From contig NZ_CP022372.1 in the NCBI RefSeq assembly GCF_002220095.1, positions 4,374,501 through 4,438,500 of the forward strand: a stretch of DNA of 64,000 bases, written 5' to 3'. The notes below the pieces were generated by a model that was not told the origin of the DNA, searched no databases, and saw nothing but the letters and a program-made list of their open reading frames with translations. A program made the position numbers and the translations under genes. This stretch comes from Bosea sp. AS-1. GTDB lineage: Bacteria; Pseudomonadota; Alphaproteobacteria; Rhizobiales; Beijerinckiaceae. Position 1 is the first letter of the stretch. Every line of letters begins with the position of its first letter. Positions 8,009 to 19,766 of the stretch are shown here, piece after piece.

Positions 8009-9052
8009 TTACTTGAACCCACCCATGAAGGCATCGAGGCAATCGCCGATCGCCTCGATCGCATAACCGCCTTCCTGGACCACCAGCGTCGGCAGGCCGA
8101 GCCCCTTCACCTGCCGGCCGATGGTACCGAAATCGGACGCCTCCAGCTTCAGGACGCCAATCGGGTCGTCCTTGTGGGCGTCGTAGCCGAGCGCCACGAT
8201 GAGCGCCTCGGCGCCGAAGTCGCGGATCGCCCTGCCGGCCCGGTCGACCGCCGCCTGCATCTCGGCCCCGCCGGCGCCATGCGCGAGCGGCAGGTTGAGG
8301 TTGAAGCCCTCGCCCGGGCCATTGCCACGCTCATCCTCATAGCCCGTGAAGAACGGATAGTAGTTCGACGGGTCGGCGTGGACAGAGATCGTCAACACGT
8401 CTGGCCGGCGGTAGAAGATCTGCTGCGTGCCGTCGCCATGGTGGGCGTCGACGTCGAGGATCGCGACCTTCCCGAATTTGCTGCGCAGCCGCTGTGCCGC
8501 GACCGCCGTATTGTTGATATAGCAGAAGCCGGTGGCGCGATCGGCACGGGCATGGTGGCCCGAGGGACGGCAGAGCGAATAGACGGCGCGCTCGCCTGAG
8601 AGGACCGCATCGGCCGCGGATACGGCCGTCTCTGCCGAACGCAGCGTCGAATGCCAGCAATGCTCGCCGATCGGTACCGAGAGGTCCCCCAGATACCAGC
8701 CGAGTTGGCCGATGAAGCCGGTCGGGCGGCAGGGCGGGCGGACATCCTCGTCAGGCCGGCCGCTCCAATAAGGGAAGGTGCTCGGCCAGACTTCCGGACC
8801 GCGCTCCGGCGGAAGCTCCTGCCAGCGGTGCCAGGCGCCCTGCAGGAAATCGACGAAGCCCTTATCATGGATCGCGAGGATCGGCTCGACGCCATGGCCC
8901 GCCGGCCGTTCCGGCGTGATGCCGTGCTTCGCCAGCGCGCCGAGCAACTTCTCGGTCCGCTCCGGCAAGTCCTTGGGCGCGACGACCGTGCCGAAGCGCA
9001 TATATTGCTGCGGATCGTGAAGTGCCTGGTCGGGATGGTAGAAGGCACGCAT
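8009..9052 (-). CDS. Histone-deacetylase-family protein, acetylpolyamine amidohydrolase-like
   Basis: A 347-residue zinc deacetylase of the HDAC/APAH superfamily. The catalytic His pair is in RPSGHHA (166-167). Zinc ligands are Asp202 and His204 in ILDVDAHHGDGT and Asp291 in GYDAHKDDP, and the transition-state Tyr330 is in QEGGY. The long insert before the His pair, and the MRAFYHPDQALHDP start, resemble bacterial acetylpolyamine amidohydrolases, which release acetate from acetylated putrescine, cadaverine or spermidine. The enzyme is cytoplasmic, with no signal peptide. Its start codon has only a distant AGAGGA. It is convergent with the ThDP gene and shares a strand with the TetR/acyl-CoA dehydrogenase pair, but 122 bp separate them. 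Other possible substrates are short acylated amines. Confidence 0.88.
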   Translation of the reverse strand: MRAFYHPDQALHDPQQYMRFGTVVAPKDLPERTEKLLGALAKHGITPERPAGHGVEPILAIHDKGFVDFLQGAWHRWQELPPERGPEVWPSTFPYWSGRPDEDVRPPCRPTGFIGQLGWYLGDLSVPIGEHCWHSTLRSAETAVSAADAVLSGERAVYSLCRPSGHHARADRATGFCYINNTAVAAQRLRSKFGKVAILDVDAHHGDGTQQIFYRRPDVLTISVHADPSNYYPFFTGYEDERGNGPGEGFNLNLPLAHGAGGAEMQAAVDRAGRAIRDFGAEALIVALGYDAHKDDPIGVLKLEASDFGTIGRQVKGLGLPTLVVQEGGYAIEAIGDCLDAFMGGFK

Positions 9053-9174
9053 CGGCTGGCAAATCCTCTAGGCTGAGCCGCTTCAGCAGCGGCGATCACG
9101 CCGCCATCGTAGCAAGCTGCCCCACCACCGCCAGTCATTCCACGCCTTCCGCCCCTGCATCCGGGACGGAGCGC

Positions 9175-9780
9175 TTACCTTTCCGCAGGCGAGATCAGCG
9201 CCGCGAATTCGCGCGCCAGCGTCGCGATGTCGAAACGCTCCGGCCGGTACCAGTCGGTCGAACCGTTGAGGGCGCCGAGCAGGAAATTGCGCAGCACATC
9301 GGGCGCCCGCCCGGCCGGCAGCGCACCGGCCTGCTGCAATTCGGCGATCAGCCCACGCCAGACCTCCTCATAGGCGCGGCGCACGGCGCGCACGCTGTCC
9401 GGCGCCGGCGCGGCCCCGAAGTTGAAGACCTTGATGCTGGCGGAGGTATAGTCGCCATGGCCATGCAGCGCTGCGAGATGACCGCGGATCGCCGCTTCGA
9501 GACGCTCGCGAGGCGCAGCGCCCTCCGTGGCGGCGAGCGCGGCGACGACGCCCTCGTGCACGAAGCGGACGCCATCGTTCACGACCGCCTCGACGATCTC
9601 CTCCTTCGAGGCGAAATGGTAGTAGAGGCTCGCCTTGCGGATACCGACGGCCTCGGCGATCTCGCGCAAGGTCGTCTGGTGGTACCCGCCATTGCGCAGC
9701 AGGCGCGCAGCATGGTCGAGGATCTGGCGGCGCGAACCGCCCTCGACCTGAGCCGCGCCCTTGTCCGTTGCGACGCTCAC
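9175..9780 (-). CDS. TetR family transcriptional regulator
   Basis: A 201-residue regulator. The N-terminal helix-turn-helix reads RRQILDHAARLLRNGGYHQT then LREIAEAVGIRKASLYYHFASKEEI, and the C-terminal ligand-binding domain is helical. The start is the GTG at 9780, which overlaps the acyl-CoA dehydrogenase stop as GTGA; the frame is open further but only into the partner gene. This coupling implies co-expression with the dehydrogenase. The ligand is probably an acyl-CoA or the acid fed into the pathway, judged from neighbours. The palindrome at 10995-11012 between the divergent dehydrogenase and carboxylase genes is the likely operator. Confidence 0.9.
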   Translation of the reverse strand: MSVATDKGAAQVEGGSRRQILDHAARLLRNGGYHQTTLREIAEAVGIRKASLYYHFASKEEIVEAVVNDGVRFVHEGVVAALAATEGAAPRERLEAAIRGHLAALHGHGDYTSASIKVFNFGAAPAPDSVRAVRRAYEEVWRGLIAELQQAGALPAGRAPDVLRNFLLGALNGSTDWYRPERFDIATLAREFAALISPAER

Positions 9781-10955
9781 AGCCGCTTCGCCACCTCTTC
9801 GAGCATGACCTCGGTGGCGCCGCCGCCGATGGACTGCACGCGGGCATCGCGTGTCATGCGCTCGATTGCGCTCTCGCGCATATAGCCCATGCCGCCATGG
9901 AACTGCAGGCAATCATACATCACCTCGTTGACCAGCTCGCCGCAATAGGCCTTGACCATCGAGACCTCGCGGGTGGCGTCGAAGCCCTGCGCGTCGAGCC
10001 AGGCGGCGTGGTAGACGAGCTGGCGGCCGGCCTCGACCTTGCCGGCGAGCTCGGCGAGGCGCTGGCGGATCGCCTGCTTCTCCCAGAGCGGCGCGCCGAA
10101 GGCTTTTCGCGTCTTCACATAATCCAGCGTCAGATCGATGGCGGCCTGCGACTCGCCGATCGCCATAGCGCCGATCACGGTGCGCTCGTTCTGGAAATTG
10201 CTCATGATCGCATAGAAGCCGCGTCCCTCCTGGCCGAGCAGGTTCTCGGCCGGGACACGACAGTCGACGAAGGACAGTTCGGCGGTATCCGAGGAGCGCC
10301 AGCCATGCTTGTCGAGCGCGCGCGAGACCGAGAAGCCCGGCGTGCCTTTCTCGACGATGAAGATCGAGACCGATTGCGACGGCCTGCCCTGCGGGTCGGT
10401 CTTGGCGGCGACGCAGTAGAGATCGGCATGGACGCCGTTGGTGATGAACATCTTGGCGCCGTTGAGGACGTAATGATCGCCCTCGCGCCGCGCCGTGGTG
10501 CGAATGCCCTTCACGTCCGAACCGGCATCGGGCTCGGTGACGGCAACCGCGACGATCTTCTCGCCGGCGATGATGGCCGGGAGGTACTTGTCCTTCTGCG
10601 CCTTGGAGCCGGCATTGGCGATATGGACCGAGGCCATGTCGGTATGAACCAGCGCCGTGATCGCAACGCCCGAAAAGGTCGAGCGTCCCAGCTCCTCCGC
10701 CAGCACGACGGTGGCCAGCGTGTCCATTTCCGAGCCGCCATATTCCGCCGGGTAGCGGATACCGAAGAAGCCGAGATCGCCCATCTTGCGCAGCACATCG
10801 CGCGGGACGAGGCCGTCCTCCTCCCATTTCAGGGCGCGCGGCTTGATCTCGGTCTCGACGAAGCGGCGGACCTGGTCGCGCAGCGCCTCGTGCTCCTCGG
10901 TGAAATAGGGCGAGCGGCGCATGCCCTCGCCTGCAAGCGTCTCGACGGCCGACAT
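9777..10955 (-). CDS. Acyl-CoA dehydrogenase
   Basis: A 392-residue FAD enzyme that oxidises an acyl-CoA to the 2-enoyl-CoA, passing electrons to ETF. The FAD/substrate signature is [14 protein letters not shown] (137-150), followed by YVLNGAKMFITNG (162-174). The usual catalytic Glu of short/medium-chain enzymes near the C-terminus is not there (GGGATEVM instead). A Glu at 257 (FQNERTVIG) sits at the position used by isovaleryl-CoA dehydrogenase, which suggests a branched substrate. The ATG at 10955 is preceded by GGGAGGAAGCC. It is first in an operon with TetR and divergent from a methylcrotonyl/geranyl-type carboxylase, consistent with leucine/isovalerate or terpenoid-acid breakdown. Confidence 0.9.
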   Translation of the reverse strand: MSAVETLAGEGMRRSPYFTEEHEALRDQVRRFVETEIKPRALKWEEDGLVPRDVLRKMGDLGFFGIRYPAEYGGSEMDTLATVVLAEELGRSTFSGVAITALVHTDMASVHIANAGSKAQKDKYLPAIIAGEKIVAVAVTEPDAGSDVKGIRTTARREGDHYVLNGAKMFITNGVHADLYCVAAKTDPQGRPSQSVSIFIVEKGTPGFSVSRALDKHGWRSSDTAELSFVDCRVPAENLLGQEGRGFYAIMSNFQNERTVIGAMAIGESQAAIDLTLDYVKTRKAFGAPLWEKQAIRQRLAELAGKVEAGRQLVYHAAWLDAQGFDATREVSMVKAYCGELVNEVMYDCLQFHGGMGYMRESAIERMTRDARVQSIGGGATEVMLEEVAKRL

Positions 10956-10994
10956 GGCTTCCTCCCTGCTTGACCGCGGCGCCGCGATCTGACT

Positions 10995-11012
10995 ACCTAC
11001 CGGACGGTAGGT
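10995..11012. promoter_or_regulatory. Palindromic TetR-type operator
   Basis: ACCTACCGGACGGTAGGT: two 8-bp arms (ACCTACCG/CGGTAGGT) around a 2-nt centre, midway between the divergent acyl-CoA dehydrogenase (start 10955) and carboxyltransferase (start 11089) genes. Size and symmetry fit a TetR-family site, most likely for the regulator encoded at 9175-9780. Binding is inferred. Confidence 0.75.
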
Positions 11013-11088
11013 GAATGTCGCGGCGAGATCAAGACGCTCATTCTACCTGCGAACCCTCATCCTGAGGAAACGATCGCGGAAGAGGCAC

Positions 11089-12666
<1,578 letters not shown>

Positions 12667-12674
12667 GCGGCGCC

Positions 12675-14663
<1,989 letters not shown>

Positions 14664-14671
14664 GGGCGCGA

Positions 14672-14698
14672 GAGGAGGAAGGTCCAGCCTCCCTCCTC
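14672..14698. terminator. Hairpin between convergent genes
   Basis: GAGGAGGAAGG-TCCAG-CCTCCCTCCTC, an 11-bp stem with one mismatch, lies between the carboxylase stop (14663) and the stop of the small secreted protein (14710). There is no T-run. It is a likely bidirectional terminator. Confidence 0.45.
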
Positions 14699-14709
14699 CG
14701 AAAGGCCAC

Positions 14710-14994
14710 TCAGTTGCAGCCGCAGCCGTGGCCGAGGCCGCCGAGCAGACCGCCGACGAGGCCGTTCTTGCTGACGATCGCCTTGACCGGCGCGGTGATG
14801 CCGAGCTTGTTGCCGTTCGCGATCGGGCTTCCGCTCAGCACGCTGACATTGTTGAGCGCGTTGACCCGCACCCCGGAGACGGCCGCCGTCACGGGGGCCA
14901 GCACGCCGCCGAGCAGGGAACCGCCACGGCCGCCGGCCATCGCAGGCGAAACCGCAGAAACTGCAACCACAGCGAGTACAAACGCATACTTCAT
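14710..14994 (-). CDS. Small glycine-rich secreted protein, unknown function
   Basis: A 94-residue protein starting at the ATG at 14994, preceded by GGGGAGAGTGAC. The first 20 residues (MKYAFVLAVVAVSAVSPAMA) form a Sec signal peptide. The mature part is rich in Gly, Val, Asn and Ser and ends in LLGGLGHGCGCN with two Cys close to the C-terminus. No enzyme motif is seen. The composition resembles small hydrophobic surface or matrix proteins, but I do not recognise a family. Together with 16618-16914, which also ends near a CGC motif, it flanks an outer-membrane barrel gene, which suggests an envelope or extracellular role. Confidence 0.65.
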   Translation of the reverse strand: MKYAFVLAVVAVSAVSPAMAGGRGGSLLGGVLAPVTAAVSGVRVNALNNVSVLSGSPIANGNKLGITAPVKAIVSKNGLVGGLLGGLGHGCGCN

Positions 14995-15024
14995 GTCACT
15001 CTCCCCAGTTATCGCTCCGGGCAT

Positions 15025-15251
15025 CGAAGCGGTAAAACACGTATAGGTTGCAATTTATCGAAGAGACAACCTTATCCAATCGTTAACCATACTTGCTATC
15101 GTTAACGGGACCGCCAGCGCGAACTAACCAATACTTTTTTCTTTATACTTCAATCTTGGCGAATATTTATTCAGATAATTTTGGTAATTCATCAAAAATA
15201 TACCAACCGTTAAGCATAAAATTCTACTGTCGCCACAGAACAGGCGGCATC
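15025..15251. other. AT-rich intergenic stretch upstream of beta-barrel gene
   Basis: From about 15045 to 15235 the sequence is strikingly AT-rich compared with the rest of the window, with many A/T runs such as ACTTTTTTCTTTATACTT. It contains no convincing gene; the frame open from 15093 translates to a non-descript leader. It separates the divergent secreted-protein gene (start 14994) and beta-barrel gene (start 15252). It is probably a promoter region, possibly bound by an AT-preferring silencer of the MucR/Ros or H-NS-like type. That is inference. Confidence 0.45.
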
Positions 15252-16448
15252 ATGAAAAATATTGTCTCCCTTTCGATTTCACTGATCCTTCTGGCGAGCG
15301 CCAGAACGACCTCGAATGCGGAGGATCATCAGAAAACCGCGGAGACTTCCATTGCAGTCATCGGGCTGAAGGGCGGCTTCGACAGCAATCCATCGGGGGT
15401 CGCGGGGGAAAAGGGCAGCCCTGTCGGCACCGTCTATGCAACCTGGGATTATCTCCGCGGCACGATCCAGGATGGATACGGACTCAACCTGACGTTGGTG
15501 GAGACACAATACGACCCGCGCAACCTCGCTGCCGCTCGCGGCCATTCCTTGACCCTGAAGCACGGCATCACCCTGGGAGAAGCGACAGTGATCCAGTCCT
15601 CGCTTTCCGCCGCCGACGAACAGACCTGGTCACGCCGCAAGAGCAGCCTCGCCTGGCGCGAGCGCATCGACCATGCTCTCGGCCCGTTTCGCCTGTTCGC
15701 CAGCGGGGAAGCGCGCATCACGGCCCTGAACGAGCGCAACGTCTTCAACCTCGGCGATTTCCTGCCGTGGAACGAGAATTTCGCAACACTTTCGGGAACG
15801 ACGGGCGTCGCCTGGAAGAGTGGACAGACCGAGATCGGGGTCTCGTTCAGCGCGGCGCAAGTGCGCTTCGTCGACGGGGTGGACTATATCGGCTTCCGCC
15901 GCGACCATTACCGGCTACAGCCGAACCTGTTCTTCTCGACCATGCTCGGCGACGCCACGCTGGAGGGCTCGCTATCGCCGTTCCGGGCGGCGTTCCCGGA
16001 CAAGGAGTTCGAGACCGTCGACAGCCTGCTTTACACAGCGAAACTCAAGCTGCCCTGGCGAAGCTTCGCGCTCGAACTGGGCTCGAACCGCTCGGTGGAG
16101 GATACGACACTTCCCTTCACGGTCATCGATCTGGTGACGAGCCATGAGGCGAAGGTGACGGCGAAGATCGACGAGCGCAATGCGGTGAGCCTGATCGCCC
16201 GGCGCAAGACCGACGACTATGTCGGCCTCGATGCCCGCTCCGACCAGAAGAGCATCGGTCTCGAATATCAGCGCGCCTTGGGAGACGGCCTTCTCGCGAC
16301 CGCTTCCGGGAGCTGGCGCAGGACGAAGGAGACCGGGTTGGCACCGGTCGATTCCTTCAACCTGCTGCTCGGATTTCAGAAGCAGATCGATTTGAGCCGC
16401 GGCCTGCCCGCCGGCTCAAATGGGCAGCCGACCCAAAAGGATGGCTAG
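15252..16448 (+). CDS. Outer-membrane beta-barrel protein
   Basis: A 398-residue protein starting at the ATG at 15252 after AGGCGGC. A signal peptide covers roughly residues 1-24 (MKNIVSLSISLILLASARTT). The mature start contains GLKGGFDSNPSG, the motif that opens many putative beta-barrel porins of the BBP2 type. Alternating polar/hydrophobic strands with aromatic girdle residues run to the end, and the last strand includes FNLLLGFQKQIDL. No plug or TonB box is visible. Proteins of this type are often tied to export of polysaccharide or surface material. Sitting between two small secreted proteins, it may belong to an envelope or biofilm system, which is inference. Confidence 0.72.
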   Translation: MKNIVSLSISLILLASARTTSNAEDHQKTAETSIAVIGLKGGFDSNPSGVAGEKGSPVGTVYATWDYLRGTIQDGYGLNLTLVETQYDPRNLAAARGHSLTLKHGITLGEATVIQSSLSAADEQTWSRRKSSLAWRERIDHALGPFRLFASGEARITALNERNVFNLGDFLPWNENFATLSGTTGVAWKSGQTEIGVSFSAAQVRFVDGVDYIGFRRDHYRLQPNLFFSTMLGDATLEGSLSPFRAAFPDKEFETVDSLLYTAKLKLPWRSFALELGSNRSVEDTTLPFTVIDLVTSHEAKVTAKIDERNAVSLIARRKTDDYVGLDARSDQKSIGLEYQRALGDGLLATASGSWRRTKETGLAPVDSFNLLLGFQKQIDLSRGLPAGSNGQPTQKDG

Positions 16449-16617
16449 AGCACCCCGATGCCATTGCGCCCGAACTGGCGCGCGCCAACACTTCCGTAGC
16501 AGTCGCCGCCTCTTTTCCGCCGCTTTCCGATCAGCCCTTGTTCAGCTCCGCGCGACCAGAGTCGACCCATGACTTCGCCCTGGCACTCCCCGGGCGGAAC
16601 AGCGGAAAGGAAGCGCC

Positions 16618-16914
16618 ATGTCGCCTCACAAGCTCGTCCTGCCAGCCATGCTCGGCGCTCTGCTGCTCTCCGCCTTCCCGGCCGGGGCGCAGTATTACGA
16701 CCCCTATCGGCGGCCGCCTCCGTCCTATGACGACGAATACGAGCGGCCGGCGCCGCCTTATGGCTACGGCTACGGCCGGCGCTACTATCGCCCGGCCTAT
16801 GGCAATGTCTGCGTGACCGGCCGCGGCGATTGCCCGACTCCGGCGCTGCCCTACGGCTCGAACTGCGGCTGCTACATCCCCGGCTTCGGCAACAAGCGCG
16901 GCATCGTGCAGTAG
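16618..16914 (+). CDS. Small Tyr/Pro-rich secreted protein, unknown function
   Basis: A 98-residue protein with GGAAAGGAAGC before the ATG. Residues 1-24 form a signal peptide (MSPHKLVLPAMLGALLLSAF then PAGAQ). Residues 25-65 are a low-complexity stretch of Tyr, Pro, Arg and Gly (YYDPYRRPPPSYDDEYERP). The C-terminal third has four Cys in CVTGRGDCP and SNCGCY, which suggests a small disulfide-bonded domain. An RGD triplet is present but probably incidental. The composition resembles surface or extracellular-matrix proteins. I do not recognise a named family. It is convergent with the M14-type hydrolase at 16927. Confidence 0.68.
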   Translation: MSPHKLVLPAMLGALLLSAFPAGAQYYDPYRRPPPSYDDEYERPAPPYGYGYGRRYYRPAYGNVCVTGRGDCPTPALPYGSNCGCYIPGFGNKRGIVQ

Positions 16915-16926
16915 CGGCAGCCTCCG

Positions 16927-17883
16927 TCAGGCCACGCGACTGCTTTCGACGCCGAGATAGCAGATGCCCTCACCCGGCTTCGCCTTGGGATTGGGGAAGA
17001 TGATGAAGCCGTCGCGCGGCATCGTCACGACCGTGCCGTCCGCGCGGCGGGCGATCGGCGTGCCCTTGGCGACGCGGTCCCCTGTCTTCCACGTACCCTC
17101 GACGCGATCGCCCTCCGCCTCGCAGATGACGAGATCGTCCATGTGGACGACGGTGCGCTTCTCCGGGGCGGGCGCGGCCTCATCGGTCAACCCGAGATGG
17201 GCGAGCACGTTGCGGATCGCCCGGTAACCGACCTCGACGGAAGCCGGGTCTTCGTGGCGGCCGCATTCGAGCGTCACGCCATAACCGCCGGCGAAACGCA
17301 TATATTCGGTGGTGCCGAAGCCTTCGGTCACGGCGAGCCGCGGCAGGTTCAGGCGCTCGCGCGCCGCGATCAGGCGTACATAGATGTCGAGCCAGCCATG
17401 GATCATCAGGTCGACGCCGAGGCAGCCCGCGAAGGCGATCTCGGCGGCGGCATGGCGGAACGGTTCGAGCTCGCCGCGATTGTCTTCCGGCCCGAAGAAG
17501 ACGAAGGGCACACCCTCCCCCGTAAAGGAATGAACGTCGAGCAGCATGTCGTGCTGATGCAGAAGGGCCGTCAGCCGGTTGCCGATCCGGTCCTCGTTGT
17601 CGACCGGCTGTGGCCGCACGCGCAGGTCACGGTTCAGGTTGCGGTCCCCTTCGCGCGTGTTCTGGCGATAGGCCTTGGGGTTGGCGACGGGCAGGAAGGT
17701 GATCTCGCCGCGCTGGATCGAGACGCGACCGGCGCGGCAGTCCTCGATCACGCGCGCGATGGCGTTGGGCCCGCAGGTCTCGTTGCCGTGGACGGCACCG
17801 AAGACGAGAAGCTTCGGCCCCGCCTTCAGCCCGTGGAAGCGGATGGTCTCGAGCGGCGGGTCGATCAGGTCTGGCGTGGTCAT
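16927..17883 (-). CDS. Succinylglutamate desuccinylase/aspartoacylase-family hydrolase (M14-like)
   Basis: A 318-residue zinc hydrolase. Zinc-binding residues are His32 and Glu35 in VHGNE and His118 in LLDVHSF. The substrate-binding DRNLNRD (80-86) matches the family's DLNR motif, and a Glu in TLECGRHED is the likely general base. These enzymes cleave N-acyl amino acids. Residues 230-318 form an extra beta-rich C-terminal domain. The gene ends the operon that runs MlrC-like peptidase, amidohydrolase, binding protein, two permeases and this enzyme; its ATG is 11 bp from the permease stop. Its role is probably to deacylate the imported peptide or N-acyl amino acid in the cytoplasm. Confidence 0.85.
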   Translation of the reverse strand: MTTPDLIDPPLETIRFHGLKAGPKLLVFGAVHGNETCGPNAIARVIEDCRAGRVSIQRGEITFLPVANPKAYRQNTREGDRNLNRDLRVRPQPVDNEDRIGNRLTALLHQHDMLLDVHSFTGEGVPFVFFGPEDNRGELEPFRHAAAEIAFAGCLGVDLMIHGWLDIYVRLIAARERLNLPRLAVTEGFGTTEYMRFAGGYGVTLECGRHEDPASVEVGYRAIRNVLAHLGLTDEAAPAPEKRTVVHMDDLVICEAEGDRVEGTWKTGDRVAKGTPIARRADGTVVTMPRDGFIIFPNPKAKPGEGICYLGVESSRVA

Positions 17884-17894
17884 CGTCTTATCTG

Positions 17895-18716
17895 TCAGGC
17901 TTTGCGTAGCTGGGAGTGAGGGTCGAGGATGTCGCGGAGGCCGTCGCCCAGCAGGTTGAGGCCGAGCACAGTGAGGAAGATCGCCAATCCCGGGAAGATC
18001 GAGATCCAGGGAGCGGTCGAGATCTGGTCGCGCGCATCGGAGAGCATCGAGCCCCAGCTCGGGAAGGGCGGGCGGATGCCAAGCCCCAGGAAGGAAAGCG
18101 AGGCTTCCGCCAGCACGGCGCCGCCCATGCCGAGCGTGCCGATGACGATGATCGGGCCGGCGATGTTAGGCAGGATCTGCGTCACCATGATGCGGAAGGT
18201 GCCATAGCCGAGCGAGCGCGCCGCCTCGACATAGCCGAGCGATTTGACCGAGAGCGCCGCCGCCCGCGTCAACCGGCAGGTGAAGGACCAGTTGGTGAGG
18301 CCGAGCGCGATCAGAAGACTGGTCAGGCCCGGATTGAGGATCGCCATGATCGCCAGCGCGAAGACCAGCGAAGGGATCGCCAGCATCATGTTGGTGAGGC
18401 CGTTGACGAAATCATCCCACCAGCCGCCCCAATAGGCGGCGGACAGCCCGAGCGCCACGCCGATCATCGTGTTGATCAGCTGCGAGACGATGCCGACCGT
18501 CAGCGAAATGCGGGCACCGTAGAGCACGCGGCTGTAGATGTCGCGGCCCTGCGCATCGGTGCCGAACCAGAATTCGGAGCCCGGCGGGATTTCGGCATTC
18601 ATCAGGTTGGCGTCCATGACCGGGTCGGTATGGGCAAACCAGGGAGCGAAGATACCGCCTGCGACGACGAGCGCGAAGCAGAGGCCCCCGATCCAGAGAT
18701 TGGCGCGGAACTTCAT
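17895..18716 (-). CDS. Dipeptide/oligopeptide-type ABC transporter permease, DppC-like
   Basis: A 273-residue inner-membrane permease with an N-terminal TM segment (LWIGGLCFALVVAGGIFAPW), the DppC/OppC hallmark FWFGTDAQGRDIYSRVLYGA (residues about 50-69), and the EAA loop YVEAARSLGYGTFRIMVTQILP. The start is the ATG at 18716; upstream codons overlap the partner permease. It follows the DppB-like gene after 8 bp. With that protein it forms the membrane channel for the periplasmic binding protein at 19767. No ATPase gene is in this operon, so the energising subunit must be supplied from elsewhere. Confidence 0.92.
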   Translation of the reverse strand: MKFRANLWIGGLCFALVVAGGIFAPWFAHTDPVMDANLMNAEIPPGSEFWFGTDAQGRDIYSRVLYGARISLTVGIVSQLINTMIGVALGLSAAYWGGWWDDFVNGLTNMMLAIPSLVFALAIMAILNPGLTSLLIALGLTNWSFTCRLTRAAALSVKSLGYVEAARSLGYGTFRIMVTQILPNIAGPIIVIGTLGMGGAVLAEASLSFLGLGIRPPFPSWGSMLSDARDQISTAPWISIFPGLAIFLTVLGLNLLGDGLRDILDPHSQLRKA

Positions 18717-18724
18717 GGGCGGAC

Positions 18725-19660
18725 CTAGCTGTACTTGATGCGCGGATCGACGACGGCACAGAGCACATCGACCGCGATGTTCACGACGAGGAAGAAGAGC
18801 ACGATCGTCAGGATGCAACCCTGCACGACCGGGATGTCGCGCCAGGTGACGCTGTCGACCAGAAGCGAGCCCAATCCCGGCCAGGCAAAAAGCTTCTCGA
18901 CGACGACCGCCTGTCCGAGGACGGAACCGAACTGCAGACCCAGCGTGGTCAGCACGATGACGAGCGCGTTGCGCGCAACATGCCAGCGCATCACCCGATA
19001 GGAGCCGGCACCCTTGGCGCGAGCCGTGCGGACGAAATCGGCATGCATCACCTCCAGCACCGCGGCGCGCGCCGTACGCGCCAGCAGGGCGAGCGGTGCC
19101 ACGCCCAGCGCGATTGCCGGCAGCACGATGTAGCGCGGATCGCCGTCGCCATAGCCGAAACTCGGGAACCAGCCGAGCGTCAGCGCGAAGGCATACATCA
19201 GCAGCAGGCCCAGCCAGAAGAGCGGCAGCGACAGCCCCGAGACGGCGAAAACCATCGAGAGCATGTCGAGCCAGCTCCCCGGTTTCAGCGCGGCCAGGAA
19301 GCCGAGCGGCACGCCGATGACGATGGCGAAGAACATCGCCGCGATCGCGAGCTGAAGGCTCGGCCAGAGCCGTTCTCCGATCACGCCGGTCACCGGTTGG
19401 CGGGTGCGGAAGGAATCGCCCAGATCGAAAGTCGCGAGCCCTCCGACATATTTGGCGAAGCGCAGCGGCAGCGGGTCGTTGAGGCCGAACTGCTCGTTCA
19501 TGCGCGCGATGGTCTCGGCGTCGATATTGCTGCGCCCGTCGGCCATCTGGCTCGTGGCGAAATTACCCGGAATGACGCTGAACAGCACGAAGATCAGCGC
19601 CGCAACCGCCAACAGGATCGGGATCGCCTGCAGCAGGCGGCGCGAAACATAAGGCAACAT
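18725..19660 (-). CDS. Dipeptide/oligopeptide-type ABC transporter permease, DppB-like
   Basis: A 311-residue permease beginning MLPYVSRRLLQAIPILLAVA, the classical DppB/OppB N-terminus. It has the FGLNDPLPLRFAKYVGGLATFDLGDS region, several TM helices, and the EAA-type loop DFVRTARAKGAGSYRVMRWHV. The start at 19660 follows AGGAGGTCC; the open frame extends to 19720 but over a strong hairpin. It pairs with the DppC-like permease 8 bp downstream. Substrate specificity is set by the binding protein. Confidence 0.92.
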   Translation of the reverse strand: MLPYVSRRLLQAIPILLAVAALIFVLFSVIPGNFATSQMADGRSNIDAETIARMNEQFGLNDPLPLRFAKYVGGLATFDLGDSFRTRQPVTGVIGERLWPSLQLAIAAMFFAIVIGVPLGFLAALKPGSWLDMLSMVFAVSGLSLPLFWLGLLLMYAFALTLGWFPSFGYGDGDPRYIVLPAIALGVAPLALLARTARAAVLEVMHADFVRTARAKGAGSYRVMRWHVARNALVIVLTTLGLQFGSVLGQAVVVEKLFAWPGLGSLLVDSVTWRDIPVVQGCILTIVLFFLVVNIAVDVLCAVVDPRIKYS

Positions 19661-19719
19661 GAGGGGACCTCCTGACCGCCGCTGCGCGGGGCGCCATCGC
19701 TGGCGCTCGGATGCGGACA

Positions 19720-19757
19720 AGCTCCTGCCGCCGCGCCGAGGCGCGGCGGCAGGAGCT
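19720..19757 (-). terminator. Strong intercistronic hairpin after binding-protein gene
   Basis: A perfect 17-bp stem (AGCTCCTGCCGCCGCGC and its complement) with loop CGAG lies 9 nt past the stop of the binding protein and about 60 nt before the DppB start. There is no T-run. Such hairpins commonly stabilise the 5' message or cause partial termination so that the binding protein is made in excess over the permeases. The function is inferred. Confidence 0.65.
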
Positions 19758-19766
19758 CAGGGCGCT

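Noticed and set aside
15093..15251. Upstream start of the beta-barrel protein at 15093
   Set aside because: The added segment is AT-rich leader without signal-peptide character; the ATG at 15252 begins a proper signal peptide.
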